Below are positions 1 to 10,805 of a DNA stretch of 64,000 nucleotides, one piece after another; the stretch's first letter is position 1, and the number at the start of each line of letters is the position of its first letter. Source of the DNA: Bursaphelenchus xylophilus (lineage: Eukaryota > Nematoda > Chromadorea > Rhabditida > Aphelenchoididae); the NCBI GenBank assembly GCA_904066235.2, contig CAJFCV020000004.1, forward strand, positions 10,044,001 through 10,108,000, written 5' to 3'. The position numbers were made by a program, and so were the translations under genes. The notes below the pieces were generated by a model. The model worked only from the letters and a program-made list of their open reading frames with translations. It had not been told where the DNA came from and did no database searches.

Positions 1-203
1 TCCACAAAAAATCAAGTTTTTCCGCACGAAATATGCAAAGCTATGGCCAAAAAGAGTTTTTCTCTCTGACGATTGTTCAATATCTCGGCGGCGCCTGCAA
101 AGTGCGAGCTAAAACTTTCACGAATTGATATCTAGTCTATGCCTGATGTGTGTGCAAAGTTTAGAGAAAATCTGAGCCTCGCACTTGGGACTACTTCCCT
201 TGT
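1..203. repeat. Family B fold-back fragment, cut by the window edge
   Basis: This is the right part of a recurrent family. Similar text, with words such as tctctctgac, gttcaatatctcggcggcg and gcgagctaaaattttcag, recurs near 8520-8960, 11790-12000, 12780-12980, 40480-40640, 45780-46209, 59020-59390, 60000-60270 and 61010-61680. The end reads ...ctacttcccttg followed by TTA, matching the terminus of the complete copy at 45776-46209. Short open frames here are repeat sequence and not genes. Confidence 0.75.
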
Positions 204-2209
204 TAGATCGCGTTTTGGAAGCGACAGATCAGATATTTACTTTAGTATAAGTATTCAGCAATCCTTGCAACCGACAGAACTCAAAAAATGGGGACCTACA
301 GTTGGTGACATAGCTCGAAAAAACATTTTTTAACTATGTCTCTGCAGATCCGGCTTGGAAAAATTACTTATTCGTAATGAACTCTAGGCTCAGACAACAT
401 GTCAATCTTTCACTCAAAAAATCTTTAAATTTACGAAATTTTGACACGTCATATTTTGTAGGGCTAGATTCTACAGCGCTTCTGGATTTGTTCCTAGACT
501 GTTTTTTAGGGCTGGAAATCATATTAAGGCCAGAAACAGTGCCGCGATCCCCTCTTGGCATACTTTTTGAGGATAAATCCTTATAAGATCCTAGAGAAAA
601 GATGTCTGTGTTTCATTCAGGCCGCTCAGCAGGTCTCTGTTAGAGAATTAGGACATTTAGGAGCAAAAACTTTTCAAATTTCCCCGCGGGAATGGGTGCG
701 CTGACCCGGCAACTTCAAGCAACCATATCTCCGCAACTTCTGCAGCTAGCAAACAATTTTTGCAGTGAGTGTGTTCACATAACGTAGTAGTTTCATGCCA
801 TGGGTACCTTTTTCCGATCAAGGTTCCCAAGCCAAGAAAAATCGAAGAAAATGTCCATTTTTTTGAATCACCCTGTATGTATATCACACACCTAAATTTC
901 GTGCACAAACTTTGTATGATATTATTGGTTCCCTAGCGCGTCCGCTAACACTCATTTCAGCGACTTTACGAACGGCCTAAAATGCCCTTTAGTCTGTTCG
1001 CAATCCCGCTGTTTCTCATTTCAAACTCGGAGCTCTTTTCCAGTGCGTTCTCGGGGGTCAAGTCGAGCCCTCGGGCCGCATGTTTTCGGAGGCGAACGCA
1101 AAAACAACGTCAAAAACTTTGGGGGTTCGCTGACCCCGTGTCACCTGGAGTCAGCGCGTTTTAAAGCGCGATCTGTTGTTTTTCAGTGGCGGTGGGCCAA
1201 GACGCCCGGTCTTGACGCCTGTTCGGCTTGCGGTTTTACCTTGTTGATCAGCGGCGGGTTCTGCGGTGTAAAGTAGCCGTTTAATGGGCCGCAAATCCGC
1301 GTCCATCCGAGGGATTTGAATATGCAAAAATAAGGGGAGAGCAAAGTGTTTTGAACCATAGGGCTGTATGAAGAAATTTATAGGCAAAAATTGGCAAACT
1401 CGCAAATAATTTCTATAAAATTTTCGAAAAATGATAACTTAACGCCTTCTAAGGCCCTAAAAATCACAAAATTTTGAGACGATTAATACCCCTAAATCTC
1501 CAGCATCTCAATTCAATTTTCCCTGCATTCCTATGCAGACCACAAGCCCCTGCTGAGTCACTTCAAACAGCGGAAGCGAATCGTCGCAAATTTCTGCAAA
1601 TAACAAATGTTTTTGAGGTCAAGCGAGTGGCTTGGCCGTGTTTGTTGGCCCAGCAAACGCGCGTTCGAGGGTCTTGAATCCAAAACGTGCTGAGGGCGTC
1701 AACAAGGCATGGAAGGGAAGATCAACAAAGGCATGGGTGCGGTAGAGTAAGGGGGGATTGGGAATTTTTTTTTGATTGAATTTGGTGAGTAGCTAGTAAA
1801 AAGCAGATGGAAAATGGTTAAAAATTCCTCAAGAAGTCTTGAAAATATCCTATGAGCACTTTACGTAAATTTGAAAACAAAAAAAATCGGAAAAAATTTA
1901 AAAAAATCGCCTTGGTCCCCATTTACCACGAGTTTTTGGACCCTCCAAAAAAAGGGCTGTTTCTACCGCCAAAAAAGACATGCTTAAACCTCAGCCAACT
2001 ACCAGGCCTACTGCAACTTCAAGCTTCCATATACGCCATCAAACCCCACCCTATTCGAAGTCCAAAGTCAGCTGCTTAGTGCAGCGAGCAACCAGCTCCT
2101 TGACTCCTTAATGGCCCCAAAGTGTGGCCTCACAAAGTACGCCTCAAACTCAATCAATGAAGACAAAGAAAAGAGATGCAAGGAGTTGGAGAGATGTCTC
2201 ATGACTCAC
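204..2209. other. No gene recognised; one Tc1/mariner-like transposon end
   Basis: I see no exon series or recognisable protein in this stretch. The only clear signal is tttgaatcaccctgta ending near 876, which looks like the terminal repeat of a TA-inserting transposon; its partner end was not found. Bases 1040-1290 are locally GC-richer with open frames on both strands, but the translations are not recognisable. The rest is AT-rich with poly-A and poly-T runs. Confidence 0.4.
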
Positions 2210-2323
2210 CTCAAAGTCGACTGTTTTGCTGCGGCGATGGTCGAGCAAGTGATCTTCGAGATCGGCCAGTGTTGCGAAACTGTTGGGGCATTCGTTGCAC
2301 AAATAACAACAGTTTGAGGCCAT
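2210..2323 (-). CDS. C2H2 zinc-finger exon (first coding exon of an unresolved gene)
   Basis: The exon encodes 38 residues beginning MASNCCYLCNEC. Residues 9-29 match a classical C2H2 finger, C-x2-C-x12-H-x3-H (CNEC ... HLLDH), with the hydrophobic F and L positions expected of the fold. The exon ends in phase 0 at a consensus donor (GAG|GTGAGT). Such fingers usually bind DNA or RNA, but one finger does not identify the protein. I could not find a convincing next exon: a short terminal exon reading LTLDFE and a stop near 2040 is possible but weak. The locus could be a small gene, a gene remnant, or the 5' exon of a gene disrupted by repeats. Confidence 0.4.
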
Positions 2324-3435
2324 GGCGCTGAAAAAAAGAAGACGACTGAAAATCACGGGATTTTTGATCTCTTAACGCGCATGATAGCGGAGTTATTGAA
2401 AGCGGCCAAAAATCGGAGGAAATGGGGGAAAAAATCAAAAAATCCCGTTTTATAAAGAAAGAAATCGAACTGAAAATTAAACATTATTGTCGCAAAAACC
2501 TTCTACGTAAAATATTCCAACCAAAAAAGGCGCATGAAATACGGGGCTGATCACAAAATCAAGACGAATCTCATTAGTCATGGGTAAAAAGTGACGAAAG
2601 TGGCCAAAAGACGCGAAATTCAAGGGGAAATTGGGGAAAACAAGCGGCCGCAATAGGATCACAAACAAGATCATGGGATGTGATAAGCGGGCCAGGCCTT
2701 GTCATGGAAAGGAATCCGCGTTTCGTCGAGTTTTTTTGGTTGATTCTTGTTATTCAGAGGGTTTAATGTCGAAGGTTGTTGATGAAATGATTTGAAGGCG
2801 TGAAATCCGGGATTTTAGTCGCTTTTGCAGCGGGAAATTTTGAGATTTTTAGAGGGGTTTGTAGCTAAATAGGTTTGAAAATGAAAGTTCAAATTTTGGT
2901 TTTCTGAAACTATGAGAAAAAAGAGCGCTAATGGGCGAAATCAGAGATTTTTTGTGGAATTTTGGAAAGCCTGTGGCTTTCTAGCGCCTTATCATCTCAT
3001 CAGTAGCCCTAATTGAGCCCATCCCTATTCTAATTTTATTGCTGTTCCATTCTTTCGCAACGACTTTCCGGCTTCCCTCCTCCAGACTTGATTGCGTAAT
3101 CAATTGCATGCAACGTTCTCGCCAATGTTCCGGCTAGAGATCAGCGAGCAGGGCCCCCATCCAAATCCCCTCCTCCCCGGCACGGTGCGACACACCATGT
3201 GCTCCGCTGTTCCCCTTCGGGGCCGCGGTCAGGAGGGAGGGCGATCGGAAATAGCTCGTGGCATGCGGCTCATGGCACGGCCGGCGGAACGCCGCCAGCG
3301 GAGAGGACGTCGAAAATGCAGTCACAAACATATCATATGGTCAGCACTTGATCAGGGGATAATGGATGGGATTATGGAAGGAAAAAAGGGATCTCTGATT
3401 GCCATGATGCTTGAATATGAGGGAATTTAGATGTC
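2324..3435. other. No gene recognised; possible upstream region of the zinc-finger exon
   Basis: The sequence is AT-rich and apparently unique. An open frame of 112 codons at 3092-3430 (plus) lies in a GC-rich patch (3120-3310), but it has no recognisable domain and no splice context, and the opposite strand is also open there. I do not call it a gene. Confidence 0.35.
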
Positions 3436-3689
3436 TAGTTTGCGCTCGAAATGTCACCATGTATGGGTATCTTTTTAAGATACCATAAGTGTTGGAAACC
3501 GCTAAAAAGAGCTCTTTTTTTCTGACCGTCTCCCTACATTTGCAATATTTTAGACGTCTGAAGAGATGGCCCATATCTCGGAGCTCGTTGCAAAGCGTGA
3601 GCTGAAATTTTCAGCGATTAATAAGGATCCTAGACAGAAAATATATGCAAAATTTGAAAGGCCTTCAAGCATCGCTCTTCGAGCTCTGA

Positions 3690-3970
3690 AACCCCAATCG
3701 TCATTCATGGGCAAGGTCATGACGAAGAGAAAGGAGGGATATGGTCCGATCTCATGCCTAAACAGTTTGAAAAATTCGATATCTGATTAATCCTATGCAT
3801 AAAACAAAAAAAAATGTTTTGATTGAAAAGCATTACTTTTAAATTTTTAATATCAGTCTGTCGGGAAAATAATGAGCACAACTTGATTTCACTGCAACAA
3901 AATTCATTTGCTCAGCGGCCATGCAATTTTCGCTGCGACAAAGTGCTCATTACTTTCCCGACAGACTGTT
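3690..3970. repeat. Family A element (3851-3970) next to one arm of a family E fold-back
   Basis: Bases 3851-3970 begin tatcagtctgtcggg and end cccgacagactgtta, so they form a 120 bp inverted-repeat element of family A. The 160 bp before it (cattcatgggcaaggtc ... tcctatgcataaaac ... cttttaaattttt) match 10380-10560, where the same sequence also directly precedes a family A copy. Confidence 0.75.
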
Positions 3971-4806
3971 AATCTCTCAGGCTATCATATCCTATGATAC
4001 AGTAGATCATACGCTTTTTCCTCCACTCATTTTACAGTCCATCCCCTCGGCTCATGACTGTTGCAAGCCGCCGGGGGTCATACGATTAGTCAGGGCTTCT
4101 ATTTTTACTCGCTTCTTTCACGGCCAGACTGCCCTCAACAGGCGGCCGCAAAGAAGTTCGCACAGTGCAAAAAATGGCTGGAAAAAACGGGGGGCTCGCA
4201 CGTCCCATTTTTTATGGCCGCAGGGCAAAAGTCGGCGATGAAAAAGTGGCGGGGCTTGATCAATCGGGGGAAAGTGCATTCGACCTTATAAAACCGGGGG
4301 AAATACTGTAATTTTGGGGCTAAAGTCATCAAAAAATCAAAAACGAAAAATTGGGAAAATGAAGTTAAAAATACTGGAAAAGAAAGGTAAATTTTAAAAC
4401 TATCGTACCTCAGGAAGGATCATGACTAATCAAGTATCAAATCGCTGTGATTGAAACTTGATTTTATTGCTATGATCCGAGAAAAATCGACATATCTTTT
4501 ACTCCTACTCGGCTCCGCCCATTTTTACAGCGCCGTCGAACGGACGGATCAAGGGCCGGCGCAACTGGCGCATCTTGACCTATCCATTCCCCCCAAAAAA
4601 CAACACACCGCCCATAAAGAGAGGCCATGAAGAGGAGAGCGGCTTGTGCCCGACTTTACAACCAACAGCCGCGCGCGCAGCCAATCAACGCGCAGTGTTC
4701 GGGGGCCGGGCAAGAAGCGAGCACCGTGAAGATTCGAGTTGTTTATAAGGTGTGAAGTTTGTGGAGGAATGGAGTAGAGCATGAAGATTTGATGAAAAGA
4801 TAAATA
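3971..4806. other. No gene recognised; unique DNA between family A copies
   Basis: Open frames at 3921-4332 on both strands are short and have no recognisable domain. There is a GC-rich patch at 4500-4720. I see no exon structure. Confidence 0.35.
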
Positions 4807-4963
4807 TATCAGAGTGTCGGGAAAATAATGAGCACAATGTCGCGGAGCTGATCGGGTCGCTGAAGTGGAAAGAAATTCGGTTTTTCTGCGACAGTTCATT
4901 TTCTAGGTGGCGATGCGATTTTCGATGCGACAGAGTGCTCATTATTTTCCCGACAAACTGATA
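4807..4963. repeat. Family A palindromic element, full length
   Basis: It begins tatcagagtgtcgggaaaat and ends attttcccgacaaactgata. The ends are inverted copies over about 30 bp. The interior carries the family signature ggcgatgcgattttcgatgc followed by gacagagtgctcatt. No coding capacity, so a MITE-like, non-autonomous element. Confidence 0.85.
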
Positions 4964-5430
4964 TATAGGTGCTACATGTTAGTGAGGGCCTTCAGAACTT
5001 ATAACATGTTTTTTTGTTATTTTAAAATTGCGTTCAAAAGACGGTAAGGCAAAAAATCAGCAAAGAAGAGATAAAAAAAAGCAAACCCATTAATAATCAT
5101 CAATTTTAGCGTCCTAAAGGTAGATTTTGAGCCTAAAGTAAGTGTATTTATAAACTATGAATTGTATCGAAAACATCTATCTCAAAAGCCTCTTGAAATT
5201 TACTCCAATTTCAAGCAACATTTTCTCGGCGGCGATGCGATTTTCGATGCGACAGAGTGCTCATTATTTTCCCGACAAACCAATATATAGATACTACATG
5301 TTACTGAGGCCTTCAGAGCTTAATATCGTTAATTTTAGCGGTCCAAAGGTAGCTTAAAATAAGTCGAAAAACAATGAATTATATCGAAAACATACTAATC
5401 TCAAAGCCTCTTGAAATTTACCTCACAAAT
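4917..5430. repeat. Imperfect tandem duplication containing half of a family A element
   Basis: The block beginning gattttcgatgcgacagagt at 4917 recurs at about 5239 with the same downstream text (ctacatgtta, gaggccttcag, tttagcg..ccaaaggtag, atcgaaaacat, aagcctcttgaaatttac). The offset is about 320 bp through about 5150 and shorter further along. The second copy keeps only the right half of the family A element (5224-5288). This looks like a local duplication after insertion. Confidence 0.65.
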
Positions 5431-6042
5431 CTACGTCCAGGCCGGCTCCACAGCCCGCTGATGACAAAAAACAGGAATTCTACAGCCCGTACAACATTCT
5501 GCAACTATGACAAGCCGAATCTGACAAAAATCCCAATCGCCCTCCCCTTGAATCAACTGCGCGCCCCCACTTCCCCTCCTGCGGATCCCGGATGGCATGG
5601 CATACGATACCCTGAGTTCCGCCCGACTCCATAACCCCCCTCGCTCAAGTCGGCGGACCACCGGCACGGCGCGCACAAAAAGCGGGCGAAAGGAGAGGAT
5701 GGCGGACCTGATTCGAATGGGACACAGATGCGTTGTAAAATCGAATTTGCAGCGGCGAACGACATGCGCGGATTCCAGTAAACGGCGACGGAATATTAAT
5801 GGGGGCTCTCGGCGGGCCGTGCGGAAACTTGGCCCATGAAAGCGACGGGGAATGGAGAGGAGGGCGCGACGCGAGGGACTAATTTGAAGGCGTAGGTTTT
5901 AGAATATGCAAAAAAAATTCTCTTCTCTCGGCGGAGAGAGCATTTTTCGGCGGAGACATTTGATGCGTTTTTTGAAAATCACACCTCGATACAAAGCCCA
6001 GGCATTCCTACTAACGATGAAATTACGTTGGCCACATCCTAG

Positions 6043-7597
6043 TATACTCCCCGCCAAAAGTTTTGACCCCCCTTCTAACTCGGCCCAAAGTGTACCAATT
6101 TGGACCAAATTTGGTACGTAGTTTACTGACAACCTTGTAGTAAAAAATATCATAGTAGGACAAACCATTTAGCTGTATTTCAAAATCCAGGGACAATTTT
6201 CAAAAATCACCTCAAAAAAACGGGACAAAAGTTTTGACCCCCCTGCAAAAAAATTAAATATCGAAACCGGATGTAGCCCGAACCTTTTACAATCGATGCC
6301 CCATACTTGAATACAGATTAATAAATGCTTTTTCGTTGAATGCTTCGTTGCATTTGAGGATGCAACGCGATAAACTGATTTTGATGTAGAGCTGCCCAAA
6401 ATGGTAAAAATCTTGTACTGGCGCTTTCCAAAAGTTTCAAATTATGTTCACATCATGTGATCTTGACATGTTATAACCTACATTAACCTTTTCCTTTCGA
6501 AAAAAGTCCGTGATGGCCTAGCGGTATCGATTCGGCCGATATCCAGTTGTCATGGTCAGCCTTGGTGAGCCATTTGCTTTTTGACTAAAGGTCTAGATGG
6601 GGTCGCTAGGTACTCAATCTAATCCTGAGACTTGTGTCGCTCTTAATCTCTTAAAACAAAGAATCTTGTGTCGCTCTTATACTCTTAAAACAAGAATAAA
6701 CCCTCGCTGACACGATCCCAAATGGTTTGTAGATGCAACTTTACCGATCTGCACCTTAAAGAAAAACCCGCTTTTTTCAAATGGATTTTTTGCGACCAAA
6801 AACGGTTTTTACTTGGTGGGCCAGGTAATTTAGGACGCTACAGCACCCGCCATACTCATTTGAGACGTATGGAACGCCAAATGGGCGGTGGGGATGGCAT
6901 CGTACTCGGGGGCATCTACAGTAACGGCAAACTTAAGATTAAGGTGAATGAAACCCATTCCAAAATGTGTCAAATCGAAACCTTTGTGCATGCTGAGAGT
7001 AAATAGGAGTCTCAGGATTAGATTGAGGAACTAGCGACCACATCTATACCTTTAGTCAAAGAGCAAATGGCTCACCAAGGCTGACCATGACAACTGGATA
7101 TCGGCCGAATCGATACCGCTAGGCCATCACGGACTTTTTTCGAAAGGAAAAGGTTAATGTAGGTTATAACATGTCAAGATCACATGATGTGAACATAATT
7201 TGAAACTTTTGGAAAGCGCCAGTACAAGATTTTTACCATTTTGGGCAGCTCTACATCAAAATCAGTTTATCGCGTTGCATCCTCAAATGCAACGAAGCAT
7301 TCAACGAAAAAGCATTTATTAATCTGTATTCAAGTATGGGGCATCGATTGTAAAAGGTTCGGGCTACATCCGGTTTCGATATTTAATTTTTTTGCAGGGG
7401 GGTCAAAACTTTTGTCCCGTTTTTTTGAGGTGATTTTTGAAAATTGTCCCTGGATTTTGAAATACAGCTATATGGTTTGTCCTACTATGATATTTTTGAC
7501 TACTAGGTTGTCAGTAGACTACGTACCAAATTTGGTCCAAATTGATACACTTTGGGCCGAGTTAGAAGGGGGGTCAAAACTTTTGGCGGGGAGTATA
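6043..7597. mobile_element. Large fold-back transposon with Tc1-type transposase fragment in its loop
   Basis: The element starts TATACTCCCCGCCAAAAG and ends with the exact reverse complement, CTTTTGGCGGGGAGTATA. The arms of about 590 bp (6043-6633 and 7011-7597) are near-perfect inverted copies. Long matched words include cgatgccccatacttga, gtccgtgatggcctagcgg and catgtgatcttgacatg. The outer TA dinucleotides fit a TA target duplication as used by Tc1/mariner elements. The loop (6634-7010) encodes a piece of DDE transposase on the plus strand. The whole could extrude as a giant cruciform, or fold as a long hairpin if transcribed. Confidence 0.85.
6722..7006 (+). pseudogene. Tc1/Tc3-like transposase fragment (central catalytic part)
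   Basis: The 94-codon open frame reads FCDQKRFLLGGPGN ... RRMERQMGGGDGIVLGGIYS. This is the pattern of Tc1/Tc3 family transposases, in which F-x-D-E-K-x-F carries the first catalytic aspartate and R-R-Q-x-G-G-G-x-V-x-V-W-G-G follows. The aspartate is present (D of FCDQKRF), but E is replaced by Q and the usual VWGG tryptophan is L. The DNA-binding N-terminus and the second and third catalytic acids are absent. The fragment sits exactly in the loop of the fold-back at 6043-7597, so it probably descends from the autonomous parent. It cannot be an active enzyme by itself. Confidence 0.8.
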
Positions 7598-8183
7598 TGT
7601 TAGTCTCGGTGGCTTGGCAGATGTTTCGCACATCGGCGAAGGCTCGGCGGAGACTTTTTCACCTGCGGAAGGCGTTTTGGGGACCTGGCTTTTGCAATGA
7701 CAGCTATCTTTGGCGGCCTGGAAATATCTGTAATGGCAGCTTCAGGCCAAAAAGAACCTTAAAATATCGATATTCTTCCATGACGACAAGATCTTCAGTC
7801 TCAAAAATGATGAAAGAGCAATCATTCAGCTCTCACGACCATATACAAGCAACAGACAGCCAAAACATCTCACTAAACTAGGCCCAATCTCACTAAACTA
7901 TGACCCACCCAACCCCACAAGTCAAGCATTCTGCAGCGGGCGTTTGACAAGGAAATTAAGCGCTGCGGACACCGAAAACTTCGGAATAAACATTCAAGCA
8001 CCCTTCCCCCTAAATCCCAAATAAACTTTCACTCGGTCCGCGGCCCCATTATCAACCATGGGCGCTGGGGTGACTCAAAAGTTCCGGAAAGGGAAGAGAG
8101 AGTCCGGCTTCGTGAGACCTACTGTAAAAAAGGGCTGAGACGGAAAAGGCGACAAATTGAAGGTAACGCCGAAAAAGGGGGTC
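7598..8183. other. No gene recognised
   Basis: The sequence is mixed and apparently unique. The reading frame at 7552-7881 runs out of the fold-back arm and has no domain. I see nothing else. Confidence 0.3.
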
Positions 8184-8337
8184 CAGGGGTGGCCACCGGG
8201 CCGGCCCGGCGAAGCCCGGCCCGTCCGGGCGTAAACGGGCCGGGCCTGACAAATTTTTGAAACGGGCCAGGCCTGGTTATCGCCGGGCCGGGCCCCGGGC
8301 CTGAAATTTCGAAAAAGAGGCCCGTTTGCCACCCCTG
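8184..8337. mobile_element. hAT-like MITE, 154 bp, with GGCCCGGGC-rich ends
   Basis: It begins CAGGGGTGGCCACCGGGCC and ends GGCCCGTTTGCCACCCCTG, so the termini are inverted copies starting with CAGGGGTGG, a typical hAT end. The interior is packed with GGCCCGGGC-type words. The 8 bp flanks (agggggtc on the left, aagggtct on the right) resemble each other but are not a perfect duplication. Confidence 0.7.
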
Positions 8338-8519
8338 AAGGGTCTTTTCTCTGGCCGGATCTCCTCATTTTTGCATGATGTCTAGGGAAATGATCGCGTG
8401 AAATTTTTGCTGTAAAAAAGTGAGGTAAAATTTTCAGCGATTAAAATGTGGCCTACAGAGAATATGGACCCAAAATTAGGGCAAAAAAATCAAATAGTCG
8501 CCCTGAGGATCCCTATAAG

Positions 8520-8960
8520 TTCGCAAATGAAGTTTTGCAAGTGTGGCGATCAGATTTTCTTTAAATTTTGCACACAGACTCTGGACAGACCAGATATTAA
8601 TTTATGAAAATTTTAGCTCACGCTTTGCAGTTGCAGGCGAGATATTCAACAATCTTTGCGGCCGAGAGAGTACACAAAATGCGGAGAGCGGTCAGAGAAA
8701 AAAGGGTTTTTTGGCGGTATCTTTGCCAGTTTCGTGTAAAAAAATAATTTTATAATTTTTCGTGGAAACATTAGTCTGTACAGTAGAAATAGATAAAAAA
8801 ATTCATGCCAAAATGAAATTTTTGCAAAAAATTGCAATTTTTATGAAAATCTTTGACCCAAAAAATCTCGGTCATTTCTGCAAAGACCATGTTAAAAATC
8901 TCGCATATACCCCACAAAAAAAATTACCTCAAATTTATGCCAAGTTTCATCAAAACTTCA
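8520..8960. repeat. Family B fold-back, diverged
   Basis: Contains gatcagattttctttaaattt, gaaaattttagctcacgctttgcag, gagagagtacacaaaatgcgg and agcggtcagagaaaaaagggt, all family B words in family order. The right arm at 8880-8960 repeats parts in inverted order. Ends are eroded. Confidence 0.6.
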
Positions 8961-9381
8961 GTATCGCCATCCCCTTACAACCTCCAAGAAATAGCCCCCA
9001 CCCCATGATAAGCCTGAATTAACGCCTCATGACTCTACCCATTTCCCACAGCCTACTGTTTATCTGATCTGGGTGAGTAATTCTTTTGTTACAATGAGGC
9101 ATTCAATAAGCATGGCGATTTATGGAAATTTTCCAGGAACTCCATAAAAACCCAATCAAATTTGGGTGTAAAAACGAAGCGGACTTAATGCATTCATAAA
9201 GCGCGAAAAGGTTACAGGAAATGCGAAAAAATGGAATGCCTAAAAGCGTACGAAAGGCTTTTGTAACAGTCCTCTTGTAGCAGGGAGAGGAATAAAATAG
9301 AAATTTTTTGGCAAAATCTGCATGTCGGAAAAATAAAAAGCAAAATGTCGAATAACTGTAGATGACACTTAGTTGTGTATA
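8961..9381. other. No gene recognised
   Basis: AT-rich spacer. A 29 bp stretch ending at 9380 (aactgtagatgacacttag...) resembles internal sequence of the next transposon (tactgtagatgacacttacc, about 9965), suggesting an older copy was hit by the newer one. Confidence 0.35.
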
Positions 9382-10117
9382 CAGGGTGGGGCATCTTTGT
9401 GGCCCGATTTGAATTGGCTATAACTTCTTTAGTTTTTGGCCAAATCTTAAAATCCTTTTTTTCCCTGAATCCTCAGACAACCCCATTTTGTTTGATACCA
9501 AATATGTTATACATCGGTATGTGTCATCTACAGTTATTGGATTTATTCTTGGAGTTCACTTTTTCGGTCGTTTTTCGGTTGTTTTTTCGCTCTTTCCCGG
9601 TGTGTCCGAAAATGGAGTACGGTGTGGAAGAAAAAAGGATTTTCTCGGAATTTTGAAAAATTTCTTCAATTTTCAGCTCCGTTCGTACATATCTTTCCTG
9701 CTTTCTTTGTTTCCTGTTAACGCTGCCAGTCTCAAGGAACTTATTCCACCAACGCCGAATTGTCTTGCGATCTGGAAGTTGGGCATTACGTCCGTATTTC
9801 ATGCGGTATTCCCTTTAAACATTTATCGGCGAACCGTACTTGCCATACCAAACCACAGACCAAGCTTTTTCTTCCACACCGTCCTCCATTTTCGGACACA
9901 CCGGGAAAGACCGAAAAAACAACCGAAAAACGACCGAAAAAATGAACTCCAAGAATAAATCCAATACTGTAGATGACACTTACCTATGTATAACATATTT
10001 GGTATCAGAAAAATGGGGTTGTCTGAGGATTCAGGGAAAAAAATAATTTTAAGATTTGGCCAAAAACTAAAGAAGTTATAGCCAATTCAAATCGGGCCAC
10101 AAAGATGCCCCACCCTG
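9382..10117. mobile_element. Fold-back Tc1/mariner-like element, TA-flanked
   Basis: The ends are CAGGGTGGGGCATCTTTGTG and its exact reverse complement. They are flanked by TA at 9380-9381 and 10118-10119. The arms of about 260 bp (9382-9650 and 9866-10117) are inverted copies, sharing for example ggcccgatttgaattggcta, ttcttggagttcac and ggtgtgtccgaaaatgga. The central 215 bp encode an N-terminal transposase fragment on the minus strand. The element is too short and too broken to be autonomous. Confidence 0.85.
9660..9802 (-). pseudogene. Transposase N-terminal helix-turn-helix fragment
   Basis: The minus-strand frame begins MKYGRNAQLPDRKTIRRWWN and continues KFLETGSVNRKQRKQ. The pattern P-x-R-x-T-I-x-R-x-x-x-K-F-x-E-T-G-S-V is characteristic of the helix-turn-helix found at the N-terminus of many Tc1/mariner-type transposases and DUF4817-like proteins. 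No catalytic domain follows; the frame runs straight into the inverted arm. The region is a relic of the parent transposase trapped in the fold-back loop. Confidence 0.7.
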
Positions 10118-10149
10118 TAATTTGATTTTGATTCACAATTCACTTTCTA

Positions 10150-10200
10150 TTCGATTTTCGATGCGACGCTATACTCATTATTTTCCCGACAGACTGATAT
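10150..10200. repeat. Family A, right half only
   Basis: The text cgattttcgatgcgacgcta followed by ctcattattttcccgacagactgatat is the right half of a family A element. The left half is missing. Confidence 0.65.
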
Positions 10201-10379
10201 AATAAAACTTGACTTATTCCCTCTTCTATGCTGTATTTAAATCACTGAAAAAACTAGCTTTTGCTTTCCACTAACACCCCGAATACCCTTTTCTTTCAAG
10301 CCAATGTTTTTTGATCCAAAACGGATCCAGAAAGGAAAGAAACCCGGGGTTTTGCGCATCCCTCCGCCCATCCAACCAA

Positions 10380-10805
10380 TCGCCATTCATGGGCAAGGTC
10401 AGCCCATGAATGGCGATGAAGAAGAGGGCGAAAAAAGGAAGGATATGGTAGGATCTCATGCTTAAAAGGCTTGAAATTTTTTTTGGGGATATCTGATAAA
10501 ACCTATGCGCAAAAATTTAAAAAAATTTTGATTAAAAGGCTCTACTTTTAAATTTTGATCATCAGTCTGTCGGGAAAATAATGAGCAAAATGTTGCTGAG
10601 CTGATCGCGTCGCTGAATTGAAAAAAATTTGATTTTTTATTCATTTTCTCGGGCGATTTTCAATACGAAAGAGTGCTCATTATTTTCCCGACAGACGGAT
10701 AATATAAAATTTAAAAGTAGAGCGTTTTAATAAAAAAAAAATTTATAATTTTTGGCATAGGATTTATCAGATATCCCCAAAATTTTCAAGCTTTTTTTCT
10801 TAAAA
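10380..10805. repeat. Family E fold-back with a family A element at its centre
   Basis: Bases 10561-10701 are a family A element (starts atcagtctgtcggg, ends cccgacagacggat). The flanks are inverted copies of each other: aaaagctt/gaaattttttttggggatatctgataaaacctatgc on the left and gcataggatttatcagatatcccc on the right. The left flank also matches 3690-3850. The nesting is therefore A inside the centre of E. Confidence 0.75.

Noticed and set aside
3092..3430. 112-codon ORF as a gene
   Set aside because: Opposite strand also open, no domain, no splice or start context, local GC enrichment explains it.
6504..6633. A real tRNA gene
   Set aside because: Box-like words overlap each other and no cloverleaf with acceptor stem can be drawn.
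8184..8337. CpG island or GC-rich promoter
   Set aside because: The GC-rich text lies within inverted transposon ends and matches hAT-type subterminal repeats.
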